Source of the DNA: Arthonia radiata
Taxonomy: Eukaryota > Ascomycota > Arthoniomycetes > Arthoniales > Arthoniaceae
Length of the DNA stretch: 64,000 bases
Assembly: GCA_002989075.1 (NCBI GenBank)
Contig: PSQN01000013.1
Location: 1,398,379-1,462,378, forward strand
Direction of reading: 5' to 3'
In this document: piece after piece, positions 30,470 to 41,354 of the stretch
Position numbering within the stretch: position 1 is the stretch's first letter
Layout: every line of letters begins with the position of its first letter
Program-made: the position numbers and the translations under genes
The notes under the pieces: model-generated
Database searches by the model: none
What the model was told of the DNA's origin: nothing
Seen by the model: only the letters and a program-made list of their open reading frames with translations

Positions 30470-33352
30470 TCAAAGCGTCGTCCTCAGTTCCCAAGTGCCC
30501 TTGCCCGGATAGAACTCGCCACTTTCGTCCTGGTCTTTCTGCATTTGCTCCTCATCTGCTGGCTTCTTTACCCTGAAAAGCCCATTCTTCCTCTTTTCCG
30601 CTGCCCACCTCTCACACCACGCTCTCATTTTCTCCCTTGACTTAGCACTGCCCACGTTCACGGTCGGTATGACCTTTTCGATCCGCAAGCCGCAAACAAA
30701 CATGCTCAACTCCCTGAAGCTGCTGTGCTCGCTGTACGGCACACCGTAGACAGCGGCCTTGCTACTGCTACCTCGTTGTGGCACAAGACTCTTCATGCTG
30801 TATGTGCTCTTCCAGCCAGGGCTATGCAGCACCTGCTGCACCGTAGGAGCTTCAGTCGATCTTGAACCGGGTGGCCGATAGTTCCAACCAGAGGGTCGGA
30901 AGCCAACAGCACGGCTGAAGTGTCCGCCGTAAGTTTCAAGGTACTCGCTGAGAGTCTCTCCTCGAATCTCAAACAGCGGCGTCATGTGCACAGATGCTTC
31001 TAGCGGATCAGATGTCAAGCGTTTGTTAAGCTCTTGATCCTTGAGCGCGGCACATATTCGCTGCTTGGAGGGAGGCGCGTATATCTTCGAGTTCAGGGCG
31101 CGGGCGATACCCAAGCAGATGCGCTCTTTGCCGATGGAGTAGGTGCCAACGACCACAAGCAGTTGGCCTCGGGACTTTTTGCGCTTCTCATCTTCTCTTG
31201 AAACTTTCTCTGGCTCACCAGTATCGCCCTTTGAGTCTTTTCGTACGAACTTCGTCATTGCGTTGCCGGCCCGCTCCCGTTTCATCTTTTCAAAGTTGTC
31301 ATCTTGATCTACCTTCTCCTTCGAAAGACTGACGCACATGTCCGCGCACGCTTCAATGACCTCTTCTTGGCTAGGGAAAGCGTATTTCGGGCTGAGATAT
31401 GTGGTGTCTAGATAACAGACGTCAATCTTCTGGTGCCTCAGCTTCCCCGTGATATTGTCGACTACCTCCGGCGCAAGCTTCGGATGAGCAATATGTGCAG
31501 GACATGCTCGGAAGTCGCCACAGTGAAGAATGCGTTGAGTGCGAGGTTTGGCTGTACTCGGTGCACTCTTTGGTGGATCAATGATCTTCTCAAAGAGATA
31601 CAGCGAAGAGCCCGGACAGTGATTAGCAGGGATCATAGTGACATGAACGCCTTGGGTATGCGGGATCTCGACTTTCTGCTCCCATTCGAGATCCACTACC
31701 CACTTCGGATCAACTCTGAGCTGTTGGCGCACCAGATTGGCGGTGATGTGACTGCAGTATATTTTGCCGTGGCACCAGCTGGACGTCAAGCCGATGTAGT
31801 GATCGCTGTGAAAGTGACTCAGGAAGTAGGCATTACAACCAGATACCGCCCCATATCGGAACGCATCCACACACGTATAGAGGCCTGGCAAAATCTTGTA
31901 GAACGGACAGGTTCGCTGGTAGGCGGGCTTTCCGCGCGAGTCCTTCTCAGACGCCGCTGCGGCAGACCATGCATTCTCTTCGCTATGGCCTGACATTAAC
32001 TTGGAGAATGCGGAACTACCGCCATTCGTTTTACCAAGAGTGAAAGGATTCTGCTGACCAGGTTTCGCTGGTCGCACAAATCTTTTTGGTGCGGCAAACG
32101 TCTTCTGAGCTGGTTTCATGTCTTCTTCTTGCTTGATCCTAGGCAAGGGCGTCGGATTACCGTCCAAGCAATTGTTGACGTGGACACTGGCGTCTTGGTT
32201 GGCCACGCAGCTGAGACTGATGCTGCATACGGGACAAGTAGGCGCGTCCTTTTCGTCTGTCGATGAATGCACGCCTTGTTGTGCCGCTTCGCCAGTCTCC
32301 CTCATGTCTTCGTCGGCTTCGATCTTGATGTCCACGAAGTCCTCATCATCCGGGTCACCTTCCATGCCGGCTTCAGCTTCAAGCCGCCGTTGTTCTTGCA
32401 CGAATCTCCGCATGGCATATTCTTCACCTTCTTCGTATTCATCCTCAAAATCTTCCATACCCTCGAAGTCCGCAAAGCCGTCTTGTTCTACAAAACTCGT
32501 ATCCTCTCTTTTGAGGGACGGTATCCGACCCTCACTGGTCGAGCGTTCTTCAAGCGATTCTTCCTTGATAGGGATACTCGTTGGGCTTTTTGACGCTTCT
32601 ATGTTTGCGATGTTCGGCGCGGATAATGGATCTTCGTGCGCGATATTGCCGGACGGCCTCTCTACTGCCTCGCCCTCGCTATCCGATTCATCAATGAATG
32701 GTCCAGGTTTCGATGTATCTGTGTTTTGTGCCATGGCAACTTCATTTTCTCTGTCATAGTCGTCAGAGGGGTCTTGCTCATTTCCGGCCTCTGTCGGTGG
32801 TGGAGTGCTTCTGTGTTTGCCGGAAGTATCTTCGGTGTCAACGGTAGCCGTGCCTAGCTCTCCAGAAAGGCTGCCATGCGATGTCTTCCTCCTCTTGATA
32901 CCGTTCGGCGACTCATTGAATCTTAACTCATCTTCTGCATCTGCAGGCTTAGCGTAGACTCCGTTCCTAGGGCCGCTCGCAAGCGGCTCGCTCGAGACTT
33001 CCAGTCCATTTGGTTGAGACTGCGCAACATGACCAGCAACCGACTTCTCCTCCACGAAGAGTCCGATTCCATTGCCGTTGCCCTCGGTCTTTTTGAAGAA
33101 GCTCAGTATGCTCGTGTTGGGTTTCGCCTTTGGCTTGCCGTTCTTCCCAGCCGCCGGGCTTGACTTCGTAGGAGTGCCGAGTTTGGGCGGTGGCGGCAGG
33201 CTTGCCGTCTCCACTGGCATTGTGAAAGTGTTGTAGTCTGAAGCGTCACGGGCGGTTTCGGGCGGTGGCGAAGGCGGACGTCCAACATACGGACTGAGAT
33301 GCTTATCAGGGAGGCGCGAGACATTCTCGCGCAGATTGCGAAACATGATCAT
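30470..33352 (-). CDS. PSO2: DNA interstrand cross-link repair nuclease Pso2/Snm1
   Basis: A 960-aa single-exon member of the metallo-beta-lactamase/beta-CASP 5' exonuclease family, nuclear, which processes DNA interstrand cross-links. Order of domains: a disordered acidic N-terminus; a UBZ4-like finger CPVCSISLSC...HVNNC with C373, C376, H391, C395; the metal-binding HFHSDH at 513-518 within AYFLSHFHSDHYIGL; IPANHCPGSSLYLFE; ILHCGDFRA; YLDTTYLSPKY; then the DRMBL region with VVVGTYSIGKERICLGIA and YGVPYSEHSSFREL near the C-terminus. These are motifs 1-4 and A-C of the family. A short TGEPEKVSREDEKRKKSRG insertion precedes the DRMBL part. Length is greater than yeast Pso2 because of the N-terminus. 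The start could also be the Met two residues later. Confidence 0.95.
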   Translation of the reverse strand: MIMFRNLRENVSRLPDKHLSPYVGRPPSPPPETARDASDYNTFTMPVETASLPPPPKLGTPTKSSPAAGKNGKPKAKPNTSILSFFKKTEGNGNGIGLFVEEKSVAGHVAQSQPNGLEVSSEPLASGPRNGVYAKPADAEDELRFNESPNGIKRRKTSHGSLSGELGTATVDTEDTSGKHRSTPPPTEAGNEQDPSDDYDRENEVAMAQNTDTSKPGPFIDESDSEGEAVERPSGNIAHEDPLSAPNIANIEASKSPTSIPIKEESLEERSTSEGRIPSLKREDTSFVEQDGFADFEGMEDFEDEYEEGEEYAMRRFVQEQRRLEAEAGMEGDPDDEDFVDIKIEADEDMRETGEAAQQGVHSSTDEKDAPTCPVCSISLSCVANQDASVHVNNCLDGNPTPLPRIKQEEDMKPAQKTFAAPKRFVRPAKPGQQNPFTLGKTNGGSSAFSKLMSGHSEENAWSAAAASEKDSRGKPAYQRTCPFYKILPGLYTCVDAFRYGAVSGCNAYFLSHFHSDHYIGLTSSWCHGKIYCSHITANLVRQQLRVDPKWVVDLEWEQKVEIPHTQGVHVTMIPANHCPGSSLYLFEKIIDPPKSAPSTAKPRTQRILHCGDFRACPAHIAHPKLAPEVVDNITGKLRHQKIDVCYLDTTYLSPKYAFPSQEEVIEACADMCVSLSKEKVDQDDNFEKMKRERAGNAMTKFVRKDSKGDTGEPEKVSREDEKRKKSRGQLLVVVGTYSIGKERICLGIARALNSKIYAPPSKQRICAALKDQELNKRLTSDPLEASVHMTPLFEIRGETLSEYLETYGGHFSRAVGFRPSGWNYRPPGSRSTEAPTVQQVLHSPGWKSTYSMKSLVPQRGSSSKAAVYGVPYSEHSSFRELSMFVCGLRIEKVIPTVNVGSAKSREKMRAWCERWAAEKRKNGLFRVKKPADEEQMQKDQDESGEFYPGKGTWELRTTL

Positions 33353-33763
33353 TAAGCAGCATGCTCACAGCAAGATCAAAGATTTGGTGAATTTGCTCAA
33401 GTATGGATATTGGAGTCTGTTGTACATTCACCAAGACTATGACGCGCTACTAACGCGCATCACGTGAGCTGATTGGACCCCAAGGTCTGTCCCTTTCTTC
33501 GCGCACCACCTTCTCAACATTTACAGCACGAGTATCTGGGTGGCAAAGTGAGAGGCTTTCCACGTTTGCGTCCAATGATAGCCCTTGGTGTGGTAGTGGC
33601 AAGCGCTCAGCTTTGAGGACTAATAGTCTGCCGTGAGCGTTTGTCGTTTGTCCTGTCGTTTGCTGCTAAAAACCGGAGGCTTCCAGACCGGGATTGAGCC
33701 TGCTGGTGTTGCCTCGTGTAACTTTCATGATGCTGGAGCCTTCTCTGGACTGCACAGATGTCC
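33353..33763. other. Intergenic
   Basis: Promoter of the Pso2 gene and 3' flank of LSM2, both on the minus strand. No feature noticed. Confidence 0.4.
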
Positions 33764-34272
33764 TCATCCTTGTCTCGCCTTTGCTGCTGTTTGCGCAGCC
33801 TCTGGATCTGGATCAGCATTTGTCACTGGATCGGCGCCGTGGACGTGAGCTCACCTCTTCTCGTCGCATCCTCCAGTAGGGCTACATCAACCTTGTTGCT
33901 CGGCAGATGCACATAGCGAACCACACTGCCTCGAATGAAGATGTTCTTGACCGAGCTCTGTTGCATCGTTAGCACACATCACTGGTATATTAGATAGCTT
34001 TAACCATTTGAGACGGTGCCCGAGAGCAGTTCAGGTTTCTTGGGCATACCAGATGTGGATACCTCAGCTCATCTATGACTGATATATCGTCCAGCTTGAT
34101 GTTTAAGTATTGATCGACGCTCTTCAGAGTGCCCTGTATCGAAATGTCGTTTTTCAATTCAACAGTGACTTCAGTGTCTACCAGCGTCTTGAAGAAGCTG
34201 GATACGTCCGTTAGCGATAAACATGGACCAGATCGTGCGGTGATGAAGGTGTGCATACCTGAAGAAGAGCAT
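33764..34272 (-). CDS. LSM2: U6 snRNA-associated Sm-like protein LSm2
   Basis: Four exons: complement(join(33764..33801,33855..33957,34050..34197,34259..34272)), 303 nt, 100 aa. Donors are GTATGC, GTATGC and GTGAGC; branch CTAAC sequences precede the first two acceptors. The protein starts MLFFSFFKTLVDTEV, carries Sm1 (VELKNDISIQGTLKSVDQYL, NIKL) and Sm2 (KNIFIRGSVVRYVHLP), and ends LLEDATRRE with a short Ala/Lys tail. LSm2 belongs to both the LSm2-8 ring on U6 snRNA and the LSm1-7 ring in mRNA decay. Sequence match to the family is strong and all phases agree, so the model is considered reliable, with the last small exon the least certain. Confidence 0.95.
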
Positions 34273-34996
34273 TTTGTGGCCTTCTACCGAATGCTAGGTC
34301 GAACTCAGCGGCAAGATACTGATCGCATTACAGGCTTCCAGAGACTTTGTCCAAGATTTCATGCGTGCACGAAGGCTTGACGTTGACGGAGAGCAGGCAA
34401 CTCCAAATATAATTGTCAACGTGGACTCCCAGTGGCCGTTGTAGTGACTTATAGTATGTCACAATCTTAATCACCGTACCAGCCTGCCCTCTGCGCTAAG
34501 CCAGATGGGCACCTCCTCTTCCCATTATTTGCTGACGAGACGAAACTTTAGAGTCGACACTTATTGTACACTAGGTCTCCCTTTTAGACTTGTATTCTAT
34601 GCACTCAGTACATACTTATGGAGTCTGCATTGCGCGCTAATCACACATTCGTGACAACGCTTGTCCCCACACACCAACCCCTGTCTCATCGTCCAGATTC
34701 TTTGCTTCTCGCTTGTGTTGAAGGCGAAGTAAGTACTGACACGCAAACTACCCTCCACCAGAGGCAAACACCTCTTTAGTATTTCCGCCGTGTGAGGTGA
34801 GCCAGGACTCACATCTCTAAGCAGGCGTCTTCCGTCACTTTGTTGCTTGTCTCTGAGGCGCTTCACAATGAAGTGGTGCACTCCTGCCTGTGAGATGAGG
34901 CTTCGTAGCTGCGATATAAGTCTCACTTCTCCTCGTGCCCTTCTGATGAAGATTATAAACCCAAGATCGTAAGTCCAAGTCCCTTTCCACACCACG
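34273..34996. other. Divergent promoter region
   Basis: Between LSM2 (minus) and the small unknown gene at 34997 (plus). No motif assigned. Confidence 0.4.
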
Positions 34997-35323
34997 ATGA
35001 CAAGCTACGAATGGACTCGGCAGATCAATCATCCCGTCGACATTGCAATCACTTACGGCTGGCGCAACGCGCTTGGCTTCTACTTCCGCCTCGAAGACCC
35101 TCACCTTACCGAATTGCTTTCAGGCCCAGCCTTGATCGACAACTCTGAACTGCGGACTGCGACCTTGGGGAACGGCACCTACTTCAACGCTTTCACTGGA
35201 CCGGCCGGCGCGGGTCATAGGATCAGTCCGACAGCTATGATCGTACTCTGGGAGAAATATGGAGTGCACCAGCAAGATAACAACAGGATCAAGGTGACGG
35301 TTCCTGAGCCAACTGGTGTTTGA
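34997..35323 (+). CDS. Unknown small protein (108 aa)
   Basis: Single-exon frame starting MTSYEWTRQINHPVDIAI and ending KVTVPEPTGV. It is rich in Trp, Tyr and Gly (ITYGWRNALGFYFRLED, GNGTYFNAFTGPAGAGH) and reads like a folded soluble domain with beta character. No signal peptide, membrane helix or Cys pattern is present. The composition is typical of coding sequence, but the family is not recognised and no neighbouring exon could be joined with confidence. Confidence 0.5.
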   Translation: MTSYEWTRQINHPVDIAITYGWRNALGFYFRLEDPHLTELLSGPALIDNSELRTATLGNGTYFNAFTGPAGAGHRISPTAMIVLWEKYGVHQQDNNRIKVTVPEPTGV

Positions 35324-37452
35324 CGATCAAGGGTGGAGAGAAAGCGAGAGCATGAAGACGATGAGGATGCCCAAGAGAAGTCGAAAGAGGACGATGTCGA
35401 TGCTCGCGATGTGCTATGAAGTTATGTAGTGGACTGATGTCAGCATGATTAGTTGCTCTATTATAGCTCATATGCTAAAGTGACGATGCAATGACGAATC
35501 AATGACACTCACAGAACTTCAACGCTATGTTGCTTGCGGGCGGACCTACTCCGTCGGCAGCGGAGACGACTATCCTCAGAACGACGAGGTGGCCGTCGCT
35601 GAAACCGGGACTGAGATCTCCGCTCACGAGCATTACTCCGTACTTCAATCATCCTTTCGTCTGAACACAAGATATGGCGTGCTTGTCGGTTGTTTTACCT
35701 ATGTTGTAGTTAGCAATCTTCACCTTCGCAGCTTTGTGAAACGGCATACCGGCTTTTACGCGACGAGCGAGTTAAACAGCGTCTCTGAGGTTTTACGCTA
35801 TCATGCATGCTGTACATGTGCTGTTATACCTTGCAGGGAACGCTCAAGCACATGACAATACCACGGTAGTGGTTATATCTTAGCTGCATAGAGGCGTTCT
35901 GCAGCGAAGTCTCGCGGGGCAGGGGCGATAAAGCAGGTATCGTGCAGGATCTACAACGGAAGGTCGATAGTGACAGCTTCGTTCTTTGTGAGCATGCGCT
36001 TTACCCTTCAAGAGCGTACGAGGAGATATGTTTCGGTGCAGTCAGCGTAGAGAGGTTTCAGCGGATCGGACGTGGGCCCGCGCAAGTCAGTGCATCTTCA
36101 ACCCAGGAAATCGAGCACTTCGCACTTCAACGCCAGAGCAAATGCCAAACTCGTCGTCAGTGCTGGTGACAAGCAGAGCCAACTACCAGAAAAGATCTCG
36201 ACGATTCGTGGAGTGCATACAACCAAGGCCTGTATCGGAGAAAAGGGTTGGATAGCAGAGTGCTGCTGATTGTGCTTCGATACGTAGCTGCCATTGGAGG
36301 CTGCAGAGCTGTGCCTGACTCTGCAATACAGGGCCGACGCATGCACGCTCTGAGATGATAATCCGATAACACCCGAAAGGGGACAGACAAGGTTTGGTAT
36401 CGGTGCCTGCCAAAGTCGCTAGCTTGCGAGATAAGCGTCCCAGCGAGTCACAGGTGGGTCGGGACCCTGGTATCAGCTTAAGCATATGTCTCCACTGCTC
36501 GTGAGCCCCGGCAACGAAAGGCCCTGAGCTGATTGGAGTCAACATCGCCATTTGGGACTGGGAACGCATTGAAAAGAAGACGAAGATGGTGGCTGTCAAG
36601 CCGGTTGCATGGACACAGCTGGCGATCATCGGCTGTTAAGAGCCGTTGTCGAACGGACGCGTGTACCTAAGTTTGACCGGGTACTTGCCCGGGTACGTAG
36701 CTCAGCCTCTTAAGGTGCTGATAGAGGTCTCGAACTTGTCCCTGGAAGCACTCGCCAGCTATAAGCGCGAATTAATAAGGTAGTTTTGCCGGAAGGTCTC
36801 CGTGTCCAGTGCTGCTACAATCATCGAGATCATCTTGCGTGTAGCTGAGATATTCGATAGCGAAATTGCCGAGCTTCTCATCTAGTAGGGCGCATCCAGG
36901 TAATCGTCTTGTAATGAAAAGAAGTCGCAATCGGACCGTGTGGACAAAGCTTTTAGAGTGGGGCTTGAAGTTGGAGTTGCTCTACATAAGCTAGGCCAGG
37001 TGAGGCAACGTGCCTTGGGCGCCTTTTTCCTTTAGGTGGGCCCAGGGCCTTAATGTGACTGGTTCCACCTCGCGATTCGCACAGAACGTCGAAGAGAGTT
37101 GTTTTGCACTTTTTTTGTTGCTCACTCTTCCACACGTAATATTGACGCTCTGCACCTACGCATCACCGCGAGCCTCACCCTCTTTCGCTCCCAGTCTCAT
37201 GCAGTCGACGGGGTGAGCAAACCCCTGAACGAACCCCGCAAACGCTTCCAAGAGCGGCGGCTCTTCCCCGCTTGGACCTCATGTACGATCACGTTGATTT
37301 GTGACACCTTGGATGATCTCACGCTCGTTGTATACTTCAGACAGCAACACGAAGCACATCTCCCGTCGATGGGCGTCTCAACCAACGAGCCTTAGACTTC
37401 TGTACATCAGAAAGGGGAGGGAGCTTCAGCTTCCTGATCCTGTGGATATAAC
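35324..37452. other. Gene-poor stretch, 2.1 kb
   Basis: Many short, mutually overlapping frames on both strands, none with domain features. The segment near 36760-36900 reads as an interrupted frame with internal stops and may be a decayed element, but no family could be named. Confidence 0.35.
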
Positions 37453-39226
37453 ATGGCTCAAGTTCTGGCAGCCCCAAGCCCTCACGATACCAGCCAATAC
37501 TTCTCCTCGAGTCCGCTACTACATAACTCGCCTTCACAATCGTCCTTCTTCCTCGACTCTCCCAGCTGTTCTCTGAGTCCTCCCAAAAACGACTCACCAT
37601 CCCCACCTCGGTATCGAGACAGCCTCCGACCGTCACACTCCCAACCCTCCCTACTCCATCGAACATCATCTTTCTCCTCGCAACCGTATAAGAGCTCGAT
37701 TGATACGTATACGCCCGATAACAGCAAGGTCGATGAGGACGAGATCTCTTTTCCATGCTACAACGGCTCAGAGTCAGCATTGCTCAGCGACGATGACTCT
37801 AGCCATCCTGAGCCGACCGTTGAGTGCGAGCCTTTGTCGACAGCACCGACGCCGGAGTCGGATACACCAGCTGAAGACTCGGAATCCCTTGCAAACCCTG
37901 TTGCGGATGACATTGACGCTCAACAGCAGCCTTCAAGACAGGTCGATTATTTGTCCCACGATTGGAAAGAAGAGGATATCTGGTCGTCATGGCGGCATAT
38001 AGTCGCTCGAAGGAAGGTTTATGGTGAGAGATCCAGATTGGAGAACGCATCCTGGCGAACTTGGGCGAAGCAAAAGAATGGTCTCAAGACGATCTCTCCA
38101 GAAACTCTCAACTGGTAAGCTGTCTGGTCTTCGTACCTTGAGTACGGTGTACTAATACGACATCAGGCTAAAAGATTGCGATGTGACATGGCTGTATGGT
38201 CCCCTTCAAGAGGCACCAAGAAATCGAAGAGGCTCTGAGCCCAGTGGCGGCATGCCTCCGAAGAGGCCGTTCATCAAGAAAAAGCCTATCCTGAAGAAGC
38301 GGTCGGTGTCAGAAGAGATGCTACAAAAATCCCTATCTTCATCTTCGCTACTCAAGCAAGCCGCAGCCGCCGTGCAAGCACAACGCAATAATGGTGCAAG
38401 AACACATATTCGACCGAGCCAAAGATTAAGACGTTCCGCCTCTGACTTCGATGGCGCCACGACCTACACAGGATCGACCGGCACTGCGGACATAAGTAGC
38501 ACTTTGCCTTCTTCAACGTCGTCCGGCGTCATGTCACCCGACATGAGCGGCAAAAGACGCATTCGCTTTGATAACAATGTCGAGCAATGTATTGCCGTTG
38601 ATTTCAAAGAAGGAGGGATGGAGGAAGAGGCGAATCCTGCATGGATCCGAGCCTGCTCAGACGAAGAATCAGATGAGGATCTGCCCATAATCAAGACGAG
38701 ACCCAAGCGAACTTCATCCTTCAGCAGGAATAGCAGCAGTCGCAATAGTTTTAGCTCGGAAGGCAAAGGCATCGCGAAGCTTCCTTCGACGACTTTGAAG
38801 TTCCATCATGAGGAGCCGGACTGTCGCGGACACGATGCATCGCAGTTCAAGCCGTTGCGCTCGCCGGGGTTGTCTCCGTCAGCCTCACAAGAGACATTAA
38901 AGCCCGCTAAGGAGTCTTCAAGATTCTTGTTGGGCGATCAGGATGAAGACGAGGAGGCCAACGAAACGTCGACGAATTCCTTCCGAAACCTGCGTAGGGA
39001 TAGCATCGCAGTCAGGAAATCCGGCACTGCAACTCCCCAGCATGAGGACGAAGCGAAGCTACACGAGAGTGGCTTACGCCGAACACCAAGTGGTATGTTC
39101 ATGCCTTTTGAAGAAGGCGAAGACGATAGCATGGCGTCTACCGGAGTTTTTGGCCGGATAGCCGATACCGTCAACACCGCTCGCGACATCTGCTACGTGC
39201 TCTACAACGTGGGATGGAGAAAATGA
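37453..39226 (+). CDS. Reg1-like protein phosphatase 1 regulatory subunit
   Basis: Model: join(37453..38114,38167..39226), 573 aa; 52-nt intron (GTAAGC, ACTAATAC branch, CAG) that completes Trp221. Residues 168-235 form the Trp-rich domain shared by Reg1 proteins and GATA factors of the AreA type (SHDWKEEDIWSSWRH, NASWRTWAKQ, LNWLKDCDVTWLYGPL). At 352-355 lies an RIRF phosphatase-docking motif within KRRIRFDNNVEQCIAVD, the sequence context by which Reg1 binds PP1 (Glc7). The rest is Ser-rich with many SP and RS sites. In yeast Reg1-Glc7 dephosphorylates Snf1 during glucose repression; the same role is inferred. The end of the protein (NTARDICYVLYNVGWRK) is a conserved-looking helix. Confidence 0.87.
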
Positions 39227-40691
39227 CAAAAGTGACAGAGCGTTTTTGGGATTTAGAATCATTGCACGGCGCTGGTGGGGAAGCATTGGGAGGCTGTTTT
39301 GACGAATAGCATTTGTTGGAGTTTCCAGCGTCCAGGGTGGCGATCACCACAGACAAGCGCTACGACGACGATACGCACATGCATATAGTTTGATGATGTG
39401 ACCGTGTAGGTATTTGGAGTGGCTTGCTGTCACGGCGGCAACGAGTCGCTTTAGATACACCGGGCGCAATAGCAGACGAGGCGCGTGTTGCGCTGTACTC
39501 GTCACATCTATGATTGTCTCCACCGCTTGGGCGCCTGTCACTTTATGCGTGGATATGTCGAGGAGGTCTGAGAACATACACTGCTATACCACGCTGCGTC
39601 AGGACTTCATCGTGTCCTGTCGCCTGTCATACGGTTTTGCTGTGCACGAACCAAAAATTACCACAATGGGAGATATTGAGCATCTCCACCCGTCTTGTCT
39701 ACAGTGTCGTGAAGGTCATCGTGTCCTCGCCTCTCTTCCGAAGTCGACATGAACAGCACACGCAGCTCACCTGCTTCATGTCACTTCACCCTTAAACGTC
39801 GAATAATAATACTCGATCCTGAGATCCTCAAAGCTTCTAAGAACGCTCTTAAAATTCGCACAAGGTATGTTATCGAACACGTCTCTTCACACTATTGCTG
39901 AGTAAGACGGGTTGGCCCTTAATAATAACTGCTAGCGATTAGCGATGAGGTCTGCAGGTGTCGATTGGGAACCTGTGGTATAGTATAAATTGCATGTCGA
40001 AACGACCGCGAGAGTAAGATCTTACCATGCGATCCGACAGCGTGAACTGTCCACGTCTTCTGGCACGGATGGCGATGCTATATTGCTCTACAGGCGACTC
40101 CTTCGTACGCTTCGCTTCGCATCGCTTCGTTTCAGAGAGTCTGTCTCCGGTATTTCACGTTTTCGCACTTGGACCTGCATTTTGCGACGAAAATACATCC
40201 TCCTGAAAAAGGGTCAATCCAAAGCCCGCAGCGCGTTCAGCGTTAATCCGTAAAGGCCTCGTACTGATAAACATGTGCATTACTTATATAAGAACTGCAC
40301 TTCAAAGCGCTTCGCACTGTCAAGATCCCGGTCGCGAACGATGGTACCGGCGTAAACCTCAAGGCCTAGCAGGAAGTAGGAACGCTTTGGGTGCGCATCT
40401 AGCAAGGGGACAAGTATCACATCTCGCGCGTGACGTGTTTATACGACTCACAATGAATGCACACGTGCGGTCTGAACTTGTTACTATGTCACAAGGCGCG
40501 TCATTGGTTTCTTCGTACTGTCAATGCGTGACACACTGGAGCGTCATACGTAAGATGTATAGCTTGGCATATTATTAGAAGAATGCCTTTTCGTGAGAAA
40601 CGCATTTCCAGGAAGCGAGAGTCTCGAAATACAGATACACATCTTCGACGAATCGTCAAACCGACCTTGAAATACCTTGTCTTCTTGGGTG
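39227..40691. other. Intergenic, 1.5 kb, no gene seen
   Basis: A short run of near-repeats CTTCGCTTCGCATCGCTTCG lies near 40110. Otherwise nothing; several small frames are not credible. Confidence 0.35.
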
Positions 40692-41354
40692 ATGCCACAG
40701 CCACACAGACGCGGTAGCCTCTACGAGAAGGATGAATACGAGGGTCGGAAAGCTCAGCGTCTACGAGACCGGCTGGTTGTTCGTGGACCCGCCCCTTCGA
40801 GCAGCGCGCAACCCCAACCAGCATCGCCTTCTCGATCTCGCACCCAGCATCATCATCACTTTCTCATTCCTCATCGAGTTTCAACAGCCCCGACCTACGA
40901 ATCTCAATACCCAGATCAACTCCCATCTCCACGTCGCAACAATACTTATGAATCGTACGAAAACACAGCGCCTCCAGAGTCCAGCCACCCTCACCTAGCA
41001 CAAATTGCCCAGAGCATACGATATGTCCTCCCACACTCGACAGCATCGTCGCAGCCCAGGGACTCCGGCTGGTCATCGTTCGCGCGGGAGCAAATGTGGC
41101 AGCTGGGTGGTCTCATGCACGATGGGACTGTTCAAGATCTCAAACTCCGAACGCGAAACCCTGACTTCTGGGCACGCGCCAGGATTCTGTTGGCCGACTT
41201 GAGGCGCCGAGCGGGGCAGCCGATACCGCTGAGTGTGATACACTCGGCATGTGAAGCCGATTACAACAAGTATTTGCTACGATTGATGCACGATGAGTAT
41301 ATGGATAGTGTGGGCAACGAGGAGTCGGCTACGGCGATTGATTTCGCGAAATGA
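40692..41354 (+). CDS. Unknown protein (220 aa)
   Basis: Frame from the ATG at 40692 (MPQPHRRGSLYEKDEYEG). The N-terminal 115 residues are Ser/Pro/Gln/His-rich and probably disordered. From about residue 120 a charged, helical region follows: WSSFAREQMWQLGGLMHDG, LKLRTRNPDFWARARILLAD, LRRRAGQPIPLSVIHSAC and YNKYLLRLMHDEYMDS. This looks like a folded helical domain and supports a real gene. I do not recognise it. No intron is required. It lies alone in a gene-poor stretch. Confidence 0.55.
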   Translation: MPQPHRRGSLYEKDEYEGRKAQRLRDRLVVRGPAPSSSAQPQPASPSRSRTQHHHHFLIPHRVSTAPTYESQYPDQLPSPRRNNTYESYENTAPPESSHPHLAQIAQSIRYVLPHSTASSQPRDSGWSSFAREQMWQLGGLMHDGTVQDLKLRTRNPDFWARARILLADLRRRAGQPIPLSVIHSACEADYNKYLLRLMHDEYMDSVGNEESATAIDFAK

